In this document: piece after piece, positions 41,817-50,083 of the stretch | Layout: every line of letters starts with the position of its first letter | Numbering within the stretch: the stretch's first letter is position 1 | Assembly: GCF_029813785.1 (NCBI RefSeq) | Contig: NZ_JARVKY010000019.1 | Span: forward strand, 62,001 to 126,000 | DNA length: 64,000 nucleotides | Reading direction: 5' to 3' | Origin: Streptomyces sp. DH41 | GTDB taxonomy: Bacteria > Actinomycetota > Actinomycetes > Streptomycetales > Streptomycetaceae | Position numbers and translations under genes: made by a program | Notes under the pieces: model-generated | The model's database searches: none | What the model saw: only the letters and a program-made list of their open reading frames with translations | What the model was told of the DNA's origin: nothing

Positions 41817-41925
41817 GGCAGTCTGGTCCTTCGTTGCCTGATTGCTGGTGGCTGGGCCTGCTGTCCTGCTGGGTCTGCTGAGCTGCTGGGTGGGCCTGCT
41901 GTGCAGTCGATTGCCGAGGCGGGGA

Positions 41926-42888
41926 CTAGACGGCGGTACGGAGGATCTCCGTGAGGTCGCCGATCGCCTCCGGGGTGCCGAACATCTTGTTGACACCGGT
42001 GGTGTTGAGGACGATCTCGTCGACGCCCGCCTGCCGGTACTCGTCGAGCCGTTTGACGACCGTGGCCGAATCGCCCGTGACGAAGGCGCCCACGTCGACC
42101 GCCCCCCGGGCCACCTCGTGCACGTCCTTGTCCTCGGTGTCGACGCCGGCCCGCCGGAGCATGTCCAGGTAGTGCGGTGCCTGAAAATGGGCGATGTTGC
42201 TGGCCAGGGCGAGCCGTTCGGGCGCGGTGCCCTGCCGTTCCAGGCCCACGGGCACCATGGCGACGATGCGGGGCCGTTCGGTACGGCCGGCCCGCGCCAT
42301 GCCCTCCTCGACCGCGGGCACGATCACCTCGCGCAGGTAGGAGGGGGGCGTCAGCCAGGTGATGACCGTGTCGGCGACCTCACCGGCGAGCCGCGCCATC
42401 CCCGGGCGCAGGACTCCCAGCCCCACGTCGACGCGGGGTGCGGCGGCCGGCGCGAGCTGGGCCCGGAAGGTGTACTCGGGACCGTCCGTCTCCACGACGT
42501 CCCCGTCGAGCAGCCGGCGCACGGCCGTCAGGTACTGGCGGGCGACCGCGAGCGGCTTGGCGTACGGGGCTCCGAGGAGGTTCTGCTGGAAGGCCGGCGC
42601 GCCGGGTCCGAAGCCCGCGATCACCGGGTGGCCGGTGGCCAGGGCCACCGAACGCGCCTGGTTGGCGGCCTCGAAGGGATGCCGCAGCGGCATCAGCGTC
42701 ACCCCGAACCCGACCGGGATCCGGAACCCCGCCCCGGCCGCCCCCACGAACGTCTGGTGGGGCTCCAGGATCATCGACTGCCCCTGCCACAACCGCACGG
42801 CGGGCGTCCAGTTCACCAGGCCCGCGAACTGCAGCGTCTGTTCCAGCCGACGCGGCACGAACGGGATCAGAACCGAATAATCCGTCAT
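41926..42888 (-). CDS. LLM-class F420-dependent oxidoreductase, candidate dehydroamino acid reductase
   Basis: A 320-residue luciferase-like (beta/alpha)8 protein. Typical segments are LIPFVPRRLEQTLQFAGLVNW, FRIPVGFGVTLMPLRHPFEAA, GFGPGAPAF and AVRRLLDGDVVETDG. In some lanthipeptide clusters an F420H2-dependent LLM enzyme (lexapeptide LxmJ type, LanJC) reduces Dha or Dhb to D-Ala or D-Abu. Linkage to LanKC makes that the best guess here. The daptide genes alone do not call for it. It is transcribed toward the RRE gene with a 110-bp gap, so it may have its own promoter or share that of the repeat peptide gene. Confidence 0.85.
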   Translation of the reverse strand: MTDYSVLIPFVPRRLEQTLQFAGLVNWTPAVRLWQGQSMILEPHQTFVGAAGAGFRIPVGFGVTLMPLRHPFEAANQARSVALATGHPVIAGFGPGAPAFQQNLLGAPYAKPLAVARQYLTAVRRLLDGDVVETDGPEYTFRAQLAPAAAPRVDVGLGVLRPGMARLAGEVADTVITWLTPPSYLREVIVPAVEEGMARAGRTERPRIVAMVPVGLERQGTAPERLALASNIAHFQAPHYLDMLRRAGVDTEDKDVHEVARGAVDVGAFVTGDSATVVKRLDEYRQAGVDEIVLNTTGVNKMFGTPEAIGDLTEILRTAV

Positions 42889-43017
42889 GACGACACATTT
42901 CTCTCTGATAGAGGCAAGGGGGGATCGGCCGTTGCCCCATGCGCTGTGCAGGACGGCGGGGAACGGAAGGGAGGGAGGGGCGAAGGAGAAGGGTGCGCCT
43001 GGAGGGCGCGAGGAGTT

Positions 43018-43407
43018 CTAGCCCCAGTCGTGGTTGCCGTTGACCGAGTCCATCGGCGGCACGCCCCAGTCGTGGTTGCCGTTGACCGAGTCCATCGGCG
43101 GCACACCCCAGTCGTGGTTGTCGTTCACCGAGTCCATCGGCGGCACACCCCAGTCGTGGTTGTCGTTGACCGAGTCCATCGGCGGCACACCCCAGTCGTG
43201 GTTGCCGTTCACGACCGCCCCGGCCAGGCCGACCGACACCGTGACAGCCTGCGCCCCGGCGGCCCTCGCCGCGGAGGCCGGCGCCTCGGCGGCCTGTGCC
43301 GTGCCCTGGGCCCCGAGTACCAGCAGTCCGCCACCCAGCAGGGTCGCGGCGGCGCGGATGCCGTTGCGCACGAAGCCGGTCCGGGTGTCTGCGACAGAGC
43401 GGTTCAC
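43018..43407 (-). CDS. Secreted tandem-repeat peptide with five NHDWG units
   Basis: A 129-residue protein from a GTG start (VNRSVADTRT). Residues 14-41 form a Sec signal (RNGIRAAATLLGGGLLVLG, then AQGTAQAAEA with an A-X-A-type site). A short Ala-rich spacer follows, then exact 14-residue repeats of NHDWGVPPMDSVNG: NHDWG starts at 69, 83, 97, 111 and 125, and the protein ends on the last NHDWG. No Cys is present. Repeats could release identical short peptides, bind metal through His/Asp, or build a surface polymer. It is the first minus-strand gene of the island, opposite the regulator. I do not recognise a family. A link to the RiPP enzymes is not shown, since a Sec-exported protein would escape cytoplasmic modification. 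Confidence 0.8.
   Translation of the reverse strand: MNRSVADTRTGFVRNGIRAAATLLGGGLLVLGAQGTAQAAEAPASAARAAGAQAVTVSVGLAGAVVNGNHDWGVPPMDSVNDNHDWGVPPMDSVNDNHDWGVPPMDSVNGNHDWGVPPMDSVNGNHDWG
43021..43214 (-). repeat. 42-bp tandem repeats in the NHDWG peptide gene
   Basis: Units begin at 43021, 43063, 43105, 43147 and (partial) 43189. They differ at only a few positions, most changing G to D between repeats or silent sites, so the repeats are recent or homogenised. Confidence 0.93.
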
Positions 43408-43719
43408 GAGGGTCCCCCAGTGGTCTCGGTGGTGCTGTCTCTTGCGGTGCGGTGCTTCCTTCTGACGAGGACAACTCTGCCGTTCGGGCCACCCTCGAAC
43501 GAGATGATCGGCGTGCAACTTGCTGCGCCACCCCGGTGCCGTTTCCTGCACCAGCCACCCCACGCGCACCGCACCACGCACCGCACCACGCACCCCGCCC
43601 GAGGAGTCGGCGGACATTCGTGGGGGTGTCCTGCGGATAGCGCCGCGGGTGGCACCCGAGGTATGTCTTGGGGAAAGATCACAAAGATCGACACAGGTCA
43701 TGCACACATGGGGGGAACC
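43408..43719. promoter_or_regulatory. Divergent promoter region between the repeat peptide and the regulator
   Basis: 312 bp, less GC-rich than its surroundings. It includes direct repeats of CACCGCACCACG near 43566-43596 and a GATCACAAAGATCGACAC segment near 43677-43693. No clear -10/-35 pair was found. It is the natural place for control of the whole island. Confidence 0.45.
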
Positions 43720-44748
43720 GTGTCGCAACCATGTTTGGAGTTCCTCGGAGTCACCGGCGACGAGGAGGCTCTCTACCGCCGGCTGCTGCGCCAGGGCGTG
43801 AGCGACGACCATGACCAGGTCGCCGACGAAGACGCCGACACCGCCGACACCACCGACGGGGCCGCCGACGGACCCGAAGCCAAGACCGACGACGGGACCG
43901 CCGACCGCCTGGTCGAACTGGGCCTGGCCACCCGCAACCACACCGGCGTCCTGCGCCCGGTCGCCCCCGCCCGGGCGGTCGAGCACCTCATCGACAACCG
44001 GCTCGACGCCCTGCAGGAGGAGCTGGAGCAGGCCGTCCGCACGAGCGGCGTGGTCGAGTCGCTCCAGCAGGAACGCAAGACCGCCCCGGCACGGCGCCCG
44101 CCGGAGGAAGCCCCCGTCATCCAGCAGATCGAGGGCATGGACGCCGTACGCGCCGTCATCGACGAACTGACCTTCTTCGCCCGCAGCGAGAGCCTCACCA
44201 CCAACCCCACGGGCATCATCAGCCGCGAGTCGGCCGACTTCTCACGCCCCATCGATCTGCGCATCCTGCGCCGCGGCGTGCGCATGCGCACCCTGATGGC
44301 CGCCCCGGCCCTCGACGACCGGGCCACCATGTCGTACCTGCACGAACTGGCGGGCAAGGGAGCGGAGATACGGATCTCGCACCAGCCCCTGGAACGCATG
44401 ATCATCTGTGACAGGTCCGCGGCGCTCACACCGCTCGATCCGGCGCACACCGCCAGGGGCGCCCTGCTGATCCGGGAACCCGGCCTCGTGGCCACCCTGG
44501 TCGCCCTGTTCGACCGCATGTGGGCCATGGCGCAGGAACTGCCCACCCCGGACGACGAGCCGCCCACGGAGATCGAGCGCAGGATCCTCAAGACGCTCTA
44601 CACCGCCGACAAGGACGAGAGCGGCGCCCGGGACCTGGGCATCTCGGTGCGGACCTACCGCAAGCACGTGGCGTCCCTCATGGCCCGTCTGCAGGCCACC
44701 AACCGTTTCCAGGCCGCCCTGCTCGCCCAGGAACGCGGCTGGCTCTGA
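43720..44748 (+). CDS. LuxR-type helix-turn-helix regulator of the RiPP island
   Basis: About 342 residues from the GTG at 43720 (VSQPCLEFLGVTGDEEALYRRLL), which follows GGGGGGAA; an ATG at 43708 would add four residues. An N-terminal winged-helix-like part is interrupted by an acidic insert (DDHDQVADEDADTADTTDGAAD). A phospholipase-D-like or TrmB-like sensor region lies at about 140-270 (DLRILRRGVRMRTLMAAPALDD, EIRISHQPLERMIICDRSAAL). The C-terminal LuxR HTH reads LKTLYTADKDESGARDLGISVRTYRKHVASLMARL. Streptomyces carry many paralogues of this type, often beside peptide or antibiotic genes. Its divergent position makes it the likely pathway regulator. Confidence 0.85.
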   Translation: MSQPCLEFLGVTGDEEALYRRLLRQGVSDDHDQVADEDADTADTTDGAADGPEAKTDDGTADRLVELGLATRNHTGVLRPVAPARAVEHLIDNRLDALQEELEQAVRTSGVVESLQQERKTAPARRPPEEAPVIQQIEGMDAVRAVIDELTFFARSESLTTNPTGIISRESADFSRPIDLRILRRGVRMRTLMAAPALDDRATMSYLHELAGKGAEIRISHQPLERMIICDRSAALTPLDPAHTARGALLIREPGLVATLVALFDRMWAMAQELPTPDDEPPTEIERRILKTLYTADKDESGARDLGISVRTYRKHVASLMARLQATNRFQAALLAQERGWL

Positions 44749-44803
44749 AGCGGACGGGGACAGCCGCGGGCCACCGGGGCGAAGAGCGCGCCGACGGCGG
44801 GGA

Positions 44804-45616
44804 CTACTGCGCCAGCAGCCCCGCCAGCTCGGCCTCCCGCTCGCCCACCTGGGCCGCCAGCTGCTCGGCGATCTCCTCCAGCAGGCGGTCGGGGTCGTCC
44901 GGGGCCAGCCGGAGCATGGCGCCGATCGCGCTCTCCTCCAGCTCCTTGGCGAGCAGCGTGAGCATCTCCTTGCGCCGGTCGAGCCACTCGAGGCGGACGT
45001 ACAGCTCCTCACCACGGCTCGGGCGACGCTGGGGCGCCGGGCCGGCGGCCCACTCCTCGGCCAGCTCCCGCAGCAGGCCGGCGTCGCCACGGGCGTAGGC
45101 GGCGTTGACCCGGGTGACGAACTCCTCACGCCGGGACCGCTCCGCGTCCTCCTGCGCCAGGTCGGGGTGGGCCTTGCGGACCAGCTCGCGGTAGAGCTTG
45201 CGGGCCTCCTCGCCGGGCCGCACCCGCTGCGGAGGGCGTACCGCCTGGTCCGTGAGCATCGCCGTGGCCTCCGGGAACAGCCCGTCCCCGTCCATCCAGC
45301 CGTGCAGCAGCTCCTCGACCCCGGGGATCGGCATCAGCCGGGCCCGCGCCTCGTCGGCCCGGCTCCGGTCCCCGGCGTCGCCCGTGCGGGCCGCCCTGGC
45401 CTCCAGGATCTGCGCCTCCAGCTCCTCGAGCCGCGCGTACACCGGGCCGAGCCGCTGTTCGTGCAGGCGGGAGAAGTTCTCGACCTCCACGCGGAAGGTC
45501 TCCAACGCGATCTCGTACTCGATGAGTGCCTGCTCGGCGGCCCGTACGGCCTGTTCCAGCCGTTCCTCGGGACGCGGCGCACCCCCCTGCTCGGGCTCAG
45601 CTTCCGGCGTCGTCAC
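44804..45616 (-). CDS. J-domain-containing coiled-coil protein
   Basis: A 270-residue soluble protein. The N-terminal 90 residues form a coiled coil (ERLEQAVRAAEQALIEYEIALETFRVEVENFSRLHEQR). A J-like domain lies around residues 135-185, with YRELVRKAHPDLAQEDAE carrying the HPD motif that stimulates DnaK. A charged helical tail follows (RLEWLDRRKEMLTLLAKELEES). It probably recruits Hsp70 to an unknown client. GTG start. It marks the right conserved flank of the RiPP island. Confidence 0.82.
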   Translation of the reverse strand: MTTPEAEPEQGGAPRPEERLEQAVRAAEQALIEYEIALETFRVEVENFSRLHEQRLGPVYARLEELEAQILEARAARTGDAGDRSRADEARARLMPIPGVEELLHGWMDGDGLFPEATAMLTDQAVRPPQRVRPGEEARKLYRELVRKAHPDLAQEDAERSRREEFVTRVNAAYARGDAGLLRELAEEWAAGPAPQRRPSRGEELYVRLEWLDRRKEMLTLLAKELEESAIGAMLRLAPDDPDRLLEEIAEQLAAQVGEREAELAGLLAQ

Positions 45617-45667
45617 CCGTCCAGCCTAGGCCACGATTCCGCTCGCCCCGCCGGATCCCCGGAGCCG

Positions 45668-47122
45668 TCACACGCCCAGCTCCGCCGCGACCCGCCCCGC
45701 CCGCACCGCGGCCAGCAGCCCCGCGTGATCGGCCTCCGTGCGGTCGGCGTAGGCCACGGCGAAGGCGGCCACCGCCTCGTCCAGCTCGTCGTTCTTGCCG
45801 CAGTAGCCGGCGATGAGGCGCGGGTCGGCGCTGTGCGCGTGGGCGCGGGCCAGCAGGGCGCCGGTCATGCGGCCGTAGTCGTCCATCTGGTCGGCGGCCA
45901 GGGCCGCCGGGTCGACGCTGCCCTTGCGGTTGCGGAACTGCCGCACCTGGAACGGCCGCCCGTCGACCGAGGTCCAGCCCAGCAGGATGTCGCTGACCAC
46001 CTGCATCCGCTTCTGCCCCATGACCACCCGGCGGCCCTCGTGCGCGACGTCGGGGGCGTCGAAGCCGGCGGTCGCCAGGTGCGGCAGGAGCGCGGAGGGG
46101 CGGGCCTCCTTCACCTGGAGCACGAGCGGCTCGCCGCGGTGGTCCAGGAGCAGCACGACGTACGACCGCGTGCCCACGCTGCCGGTGCCCACGACCCGGA
46201 AGGCGACGTCGTGCACCGCGTACCGGGCCAGCAGCGGCAGCCGGTCCTCGGAGAGTGTGGCCAGGTACGGCTCCAGGGCGCCCGCGACCGCCGCCGCCTC
46301 CCCGGCCGGTACGCGCCGCAGCACCGGCGGTGCGTCGACGAAGCGCCGTCCACCGTCCTCGGTGGGCTCGGTCGACCTGGCGGCGAACCGCCCGCTGGTG
46401 TTGGCCCGCGCCTTCTCGGAGACCCGCTCCAGCGTGCCGAGCAGGTCGTGGGCGTCGGTGTGGGAGACGAGTTCCTCGTCCGCGATGGCGTTCCAGGCGT
46501 CCAGCGCGGGGAGCCTGGCCAGCAGCCGCATGGTGCGCCGGTAGGCGCCCGCCGCGTCGTGGGCCGCCTCGCGGCAGGTTTCCTCGTCCGCGCCGGCCTC
46601 CCGGCCCGCGAGGACGAGCGAGGCGGTGAGCCGCTTGAGGTCCCACTCCCAGGGGCCGTGGACCGTCTCGTCGAAGTCGTTGAGGTCGATGACCAGGCCG
46701 CCGCGTGCGTCGCCGTAGAGGCCGAAGTTGGCGGCGTGCGCGTCGCCGCAGATCTGGGCGCCGATCCCCGTCGTCGGCGTACGCGCCAGGTCGTACGCCA
46801 TCAGGCCCGCCGATCCGCGCAGGAAGGCGAACGGCGTGGCCGCCATCCGCCCGGCCCGTATCGGGGTGAGCCCGGATATCCGGCCGCGGTTGGACTCCTC
46901 GACCGCGCTCACCGCGTCCGGCCGGGAGGGGTCCGGGTCGAGGGCGGCGTGCGCGGACCTCGGAACGCTCGTGCGCAGCGCCTTGCCCTCCGCCTTCGGC
47001 GAGCCACCGACGGGCCACCGGGCGAACCCCGGCACGACCGGCACCCGCGCCCCGTCCACCGTGCCCTCCGCGTACGTACCCGCGTCCGTACCTCCACGCG
47101 CCCCCGCCATCGCCTCGCCCAT
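45668..47122 (-). CDS. DUF2252 family protein (kinase-like fold, function unknown)
   Basis: A 484-residue DUF2252 protein. Conserved stretches include RISGLTPIRAGRMAATPFAFLRGSAGLMAYDLA, GDAHAANFGLYGDARGGLVIDLNDFDETVHGPWEWDLKRL (a kinase-like GDxHxxN then NDFD pattern), VGTGSVGTRSYVVLLL and VMGQKRMQVVSDILLGW. The GDAHAANFG and NDFDE motifs recall aminoglycoside phosphotransferase-like active sites, so ATP use is plausible but unproven. The ATG at 47122 has GGGGAGGGCGG upstream. Longer frames exist but give Arg/Gly-rich nonsense. Confidence 0.85.
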   Translation of the reverse strand: MGEAMAGARGGTDAGTYAEGTVDGARVPVVPGFARWPVGGSPKAEGKALRTSVPRSAHAALDPDPSRPDAVSAVEESNRGRISGLTPIRAGRMAATPFAFLRGSAGLMAYDLARTPTTGIGAQICGDAHAANFGLYGDARGGLVIDLNDFDETVHGPWEWDLKRLTASLVLAGREAGADEETCREAAHDAAGAYRRTMRLLARLPALDAWNAIADEELVSHTDAHDLLGTLERVSEKARANTSGRFAARSTEPTEDGGRRFVDAPPVLRRVPAGEAAAVAGALEPYLATLSEDRLPLLARYAVHDVAFRVVGTGSVGTRSYVVLLLDHRGEPLVLQVKEARPSALLPHLATAGFDAPDVAHEGRRVVMGQKRMQVVSDILLGWTSVDGRPFQVRQFRNRKGSVDPAALAADQMDDYGRMTGALLARAHAHSADPRLIAGYCGKNDELDEAVAAFAVAYADRTEADHAGLLAAVRAGRVAAELGV

Positions 47123-47594
47123 ACCGGCCGCCCTCCCCGTTCCCGTCACTCGTACTCGTACCTGCCTGTGCCGCGCCCGTCCCTGAGCCGTGCCCGCGTA
47201 CGCACCGCACCCGTCCGTCGTCATCGTCGGCGGCGGCGCGCCACGACCGTACCCCCGGGCGAACCGCCCGTACACGGGCCCCGTCCGGCCCCGCCCGGCC
47301 CGCCCCACCCCGCCCTCATAACGCCGGGCAGGGGGCGAAACAGGAGGTGCCCGGGCCCCCGCCGGCGGGCCTACGGTTTCCAGCGATCACCACGGAACGC
47401 GCCCGCCGAAGCAACGACAGCAGCCTGCCCCGCGCCGGCGGGCGCGTCCCCTGTCCTCCACGTCGCCCCCCGTCCCGAATGCCGTGCGTCCCGCCCACCT
47501 CCCCAGGGACCACCCCCGAAGAGCCCGAAGAGCCCGAAGAACCCGACGAGACCGGACGAAGAGCCCGCAGAGCCCGAAGAGACCGAGGAACCCC
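47123..47594. promoter_or_regulatory. 472-bp divergent region with a Glu-Pro-like DNA repeat
   Basis: Between divergent DUF2252 and dioxygenase genes. From about 47515 to 47590 it carries degenerate 9-bp repeats of GAAGAGCCC. They lie immediately before the dioxygenase ATG and could form part of its 5' leader. No other structure was noticed. Confidence 0.4.
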
Positions 47595-48485
47595 ATGACC
47601 TCCGACACCCCCACCACCCCCGACGAACCCGGCCCCGGCCTGAGCCCCGGCCCCCGCACCGGTACCGACCGAGGCATCAGCCGCAAGGCGCTGCTCAGAG
47701 CGGCCGTCGCCGCCGGGGCCGCCGTTCCGCTGCTCGCCACCGGCTCCATCGCGCTCGCCCGGGACACCGCCCGCTCCTCCACCGGACGGGCCCTGTCGCC
47801 GACCCCCTTCTGCGACGACGGCGACGACCCGACGCCCGACCAGATGGAGGGCCCCTACTTCAAGCCGAACTCCCCGCTGCGCACCGACCTGGTCACACCC
47901 GGCACCGCCGGCACCCGGCTGACCGTCACCGGCTACGTCTTCGGCCGGAACTGCGTCCCGCTGTCCGGCGTACTCCTCGACTTCTGGCAGGCCGACAACG
48001 CCGGCGCCTACGACATGGCCGGGTACACCTTCCGCGGCCACCAGTTCACCGACGCCACCGGCGCCTTCACGCTGCGGACGATCGTCCCCGGCCTCTACCC
48101 GGGCCGTACCCGGCACATCCACGTCAAGGCGCAGGCCCCCGGCGAACCCGTCCTGACCACCCAGCTCTACTTCCCCGGCGAACCCCGCAACAGCACGGAC
48201 GCCCTCTTCGACCCGGCGCTGCTGATGAACGTCCGCGACGCCGGCGGCGGCAGGGAGGGGAGCTTCGACTTCGTGCTGAACGTGGACGGTGACGAGGGCC
48301 CCACGGACCCGCCCACCGACCCGCCCACCGATCCGCCGGGCGGCACCTGGGCGGCGGGCCGTTCCTACGCGGCCGGTGACCGGGTGACGTACGGCGGCGG
48401 CGCCTACCGCTGCCTCCAGGCGCACACCTCGATGACGGGCTGGGAGCCGCCCCACGTGCCCGCCCTGTGGCGCGCCGGGGCCTGA
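47595..48485 (+). CDS. Secreted intradiol ring-cleavage dioxygenase with C-terminal carbohydrate-binding module
   Basis: A 296-residue extracellular enzyme that should open catechol-type rings. An N-terminal export signal contains SRKALLRAAVAAGAAVPLL, which resembles a Tat signal with RK in place of RR. The dioxygenase domain (about 70-230) shows GPYFKPN, GVLLDFWQADNAGAYD, YTFRGHQFTDATG and PGLYPGRTRHIHVKA, giving the two Tyr and two His iron ligands. After a PTDPPTDPP linker, the last 45 residues (WAAGRSYAAGDRVTYGGGAYRC through WEPPHVPALWR) are a CBM5/12-like chitin- or cellulose-binding module. A similar enzyme is known from the cellulolytic Streptomyces SirexAA-E. A role on lignin- or polysaccharide-bound aromatics is inferred. 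Confidence 0.9.
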   Translation: MTSDTPTTPDEPGPGLSPGPRTGTDRGISRKALLRAAVAAGAAVPLLATGSIALARDTARSSTGRALSPTPFCDDGDDPTPDQMEGPYFKPNSPLRTDLVTPGTAGTRLTVTGYVFGRNCVPLSGVLLDFWQADNAGAYDMAGYTFRGHQFTDATGAFTLRTIVPGLYPGRTRHIHVKAQAPGEPVLTTQLYFPGEPRNSTDALFDPALLMNVRDAGGGREGSFDFVLNVDGDEGPTDPPTDPPTDPPGGTWAAGRSYAAGDRVTYGGGAYRCLQAHTSMTGWEPPHVPALWRAGA

Positions 48486-48545
48486 GACCTTCCTCACAGC
48501 ACACCGCACCCCCGGGCACCGCACCTGACACGGTGTCCGGGCATG

Positions 48546-48582
48546 CGAAAGCCCCCCAGGTCCGAGACCTGGGGGGCTTTCG
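48546..48582. terminator. Perfect 17-bp hairpin terminator
   Basis: CGAAAGCCCCCCAGGTC and GACCTGGGGGGCTTTCG with a 3-nt loop. It ends transcription of tRNA-Leu on the minus strand and of the dioxygenase gene on the plus strand. Confidence 0.92.
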
Positions 48583-48584
48583 AC

Positions 48585-48671
48585 TGGTGCGCGAGGGGGG
48601 AGTTGAACCCCCACGCCCTTTCGGGCACTGGAACCTGAATCCAGCGCGTCTGCCTATTCCGCCACCCGCGC
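48585..48671 (-). tRNA. tRNA-Leu (anticodon CAG)
   Basis: 87 nt including an encoded CCA. The 5' acceptor GCGCGGG pairs with CTCGCGC before ACCA. The anticodon stem-loop is CTGGA-TTCAGGT-TCCAG, giving anticodon CAG for CUG codons. The long variable arm TGCCCGAAAGGGCG marks a class II tRNA. The T-arm is GGGGG-TTCAACT-CCCCC. Confidence 0.96.
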
Positions 48672-49179
48672 ATTGGGTGTGTCCTCGGGCTCCGTCCCTT
48701 GCGGTGCGGCGCCTTCCGACACGAGAACATTAGCACGCTGGAACGGGTGGATTCACATCCCTTATCGACGGGCGGACCAGGCCTCCCGCCGCCTTCGGGC
48801 ACTCGTCCCGGCCCGTGTCCGTTCACGTATCAACCTCGTACCGGTCCGGGCCGTCTCACGAGGAGCAGGTAGGGGTCCACAGTCAGGTGCGGGACACTGG
48901 TCTGCGGCCGGCTCTACGATCCTGGGCATGAGTACCCGCGGGAGCGCATCCCGAAGGGCCCCGAGCGTTCGAAGGGGAGCTCCGGCGGGAACTCCGAGAG
49001 ACGTCGACACCTGTCGACCGGGCCGACAGGGGGAACCAGCCGATCGACCGGCGCGTGGATACGATCAGTAAGCAGTACCAGGTAGGCAGTGCACGGGTGA
49101 GCGGTTCGCTCGTAAGCAGTACGCAAGGCGGCAGTACGCAAGGCAGTGGACAGGACGGCAGCGACGGAGGAGGTGCCCC
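48672..49179. promoter_or_regulatory. 508-bp upstream region of the fhaA operon
   Basis: Holds the tRNA promoter on one side and the leader of fhaA on the other. Near 49067-49146 are short direct repeats (AAGCAGTACCAGGTAGGCAGTG, GCAGTACGCAAGGCGGCAGTACGCAAGGC), each unit under 20 bases. A 47-codon ORF at 48928-49071 is Arg-rich and not convincing. GGAGGAGGTG precedes the fhaA ATG. Confidence 0.4.
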
Positions 49180-50073
49180 ATGGGAGTCCTGAAGAAGTTC
49201 GAGCAGCGCCTCGAAGGTCTGGTCAACGGCACCTTCGCGAAGGTGTTCAAGTCCGAGGTGCAGCCCGTGGAGATCGCGGGAGCGCTCCAGCGCGAATGCG
49301 ACAACAACGCGACCATCTGGAACCGCGACCGCACCGTCGTACCCAATGACTTCATCGTGGAACTGAGCACGCCCGACTTCGAGCGTCTCAGCCCCTACTC
49401 CGGCCAGCTCGGCGACGAGCTCGCCGGCATGGTCCGCGACTACGCCAAGCAGCAGCGCTACACCTTCATGGGACCGATCAAGGTCCACCTGGAGAAGGCG
49501 GACGACCTCGACACCGGCCTGTACCGGGTGCGCAGCCGTACGCTCGCCTCCTCCAGCAGCCACCAGGGCGGCCCGGCACCCGCGGGCGGCCCCGCCGCAC
49601 CCGCCGCCCCCACCGGACGGCCCGGCACACCCGGCGGCCCGGGCGGCGGCTACGGCTACCCGCCGGCCGCCCCTCCCGCCGGCGCCCCGCCCATGCCGGC
49701 CGCGCCGCCACCCGGCGGGCGCCCCGGCGGCTACGGCTACCCCCCGGCCGCGGGCGCCCAGCAACCCCCGGCCGCACCCGCGTCCGGCGGACGCACCCGC
49801 CACTGGATCGAGATCAACGGCACCCGCCACCAGATCTCCCGCGCGACACTCGTACTCGGACGCAGCACCGAGGCCGACGTGCGGATCGACGACCCCGGCG
49901 TCTCCCGCCGGCACTGCGAAATCCGGACCGGAACGCCCTCGACGATCCAGGATCTCGGGTCCACCAACGGCATCGTGGTGGACGGGCAGCACACCACCCG
50001 CGCTACGCTCCGCGACGGCTCGCGGATCGTCGTGGGCAGCACCACCATTCTCTATAGGCAAGCCGAAGGGTGA
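49180..50073 (+). CDS. fhaA: FHA-domain protein FhaA with DUF3662 N-terminus
   Basis: Phosphothreonine-reading scaffold in the PknB network, 297 residues. Residues 1-120 (MGVLKKFEQRLEGLVNGTFAKVF through GPIKVHLEKADDL) are the DUF3662 domain. A Gly/Pro/Ala/Tyr-rich linker follows (130-205). The FHA domain fills 215-297, with LVLGRSTEADVRIDDPGVSRRHCEI and DLGSTNGIVVDG, the Gly-Arg-Ser and Ser-His/Asn phosphopeptide ligands. In mycobacteria FhaA binds phosphorylated MurJ and controls peptidoglycan synthesis. First gene of the block. Confidence 0.95.
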   Translation: MGVLKKFEQRLEGLVNGTFAKVFKSEVQPVEIAGALQRECDNNATIWNRDRTVVPNDFIVELSTPDFERLSPYSGQLGDELAGMVRDYAKQQRYTFMGPIKVHLEKADDLDTGLYRVRSRTLASSSSHQGGPAPAGGPAAPAAPTGRPGTPGGPGGGYGYPPAAPPAGAPPMPAAPPPGGRPGGYGYPPAAGAQQPPAAPASGGRTRHWIEINGTRHQISRATLVLGRSTEADVRIDDPGVSRRHCEIRTGTPSTIQDLGSTNGIVVDGQHTTRATLRDGSRIVVGSTTILYRQAEG

Positions 50074-50083
50074 TCCGGGGGCA

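Noticed and set aside
43021..43214. 42-bp repeats as a possible CRISPR array
   Set aside because: Repeats are directly contiguous without unique spacers and form an in-frame protein repeat; no cas genes are present.
43018..43407. Repeat peptide as another substrate of LanKC/YcaO
   Set aside because: It has a Sec signal rather than an ELEMQELEALE-type leader and lacks the C-terminal Thr, so cytoplasmic modification by this cluster is not supported.
27562..44748. Transposon or integrative element boundaries for the RiPP island
   Set aside because: I found no transposase, integrase or flanking direct repeat; tRNA-Leu lies 4 kb away and not at the border.
47515..47590. Glu-Pro repeat ORF before the dioxygenase gene
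   Set aside because: The frame has no supported start and turns Arg-rich; it is treated as a DNA repeat in the leader.
48928..49071. 47-codon ORF upstream of fhaA
   Set aside because: Arg-rich composition, no clear ribosome-binding site or homology pattern; it lies within the probable fhaA leader.
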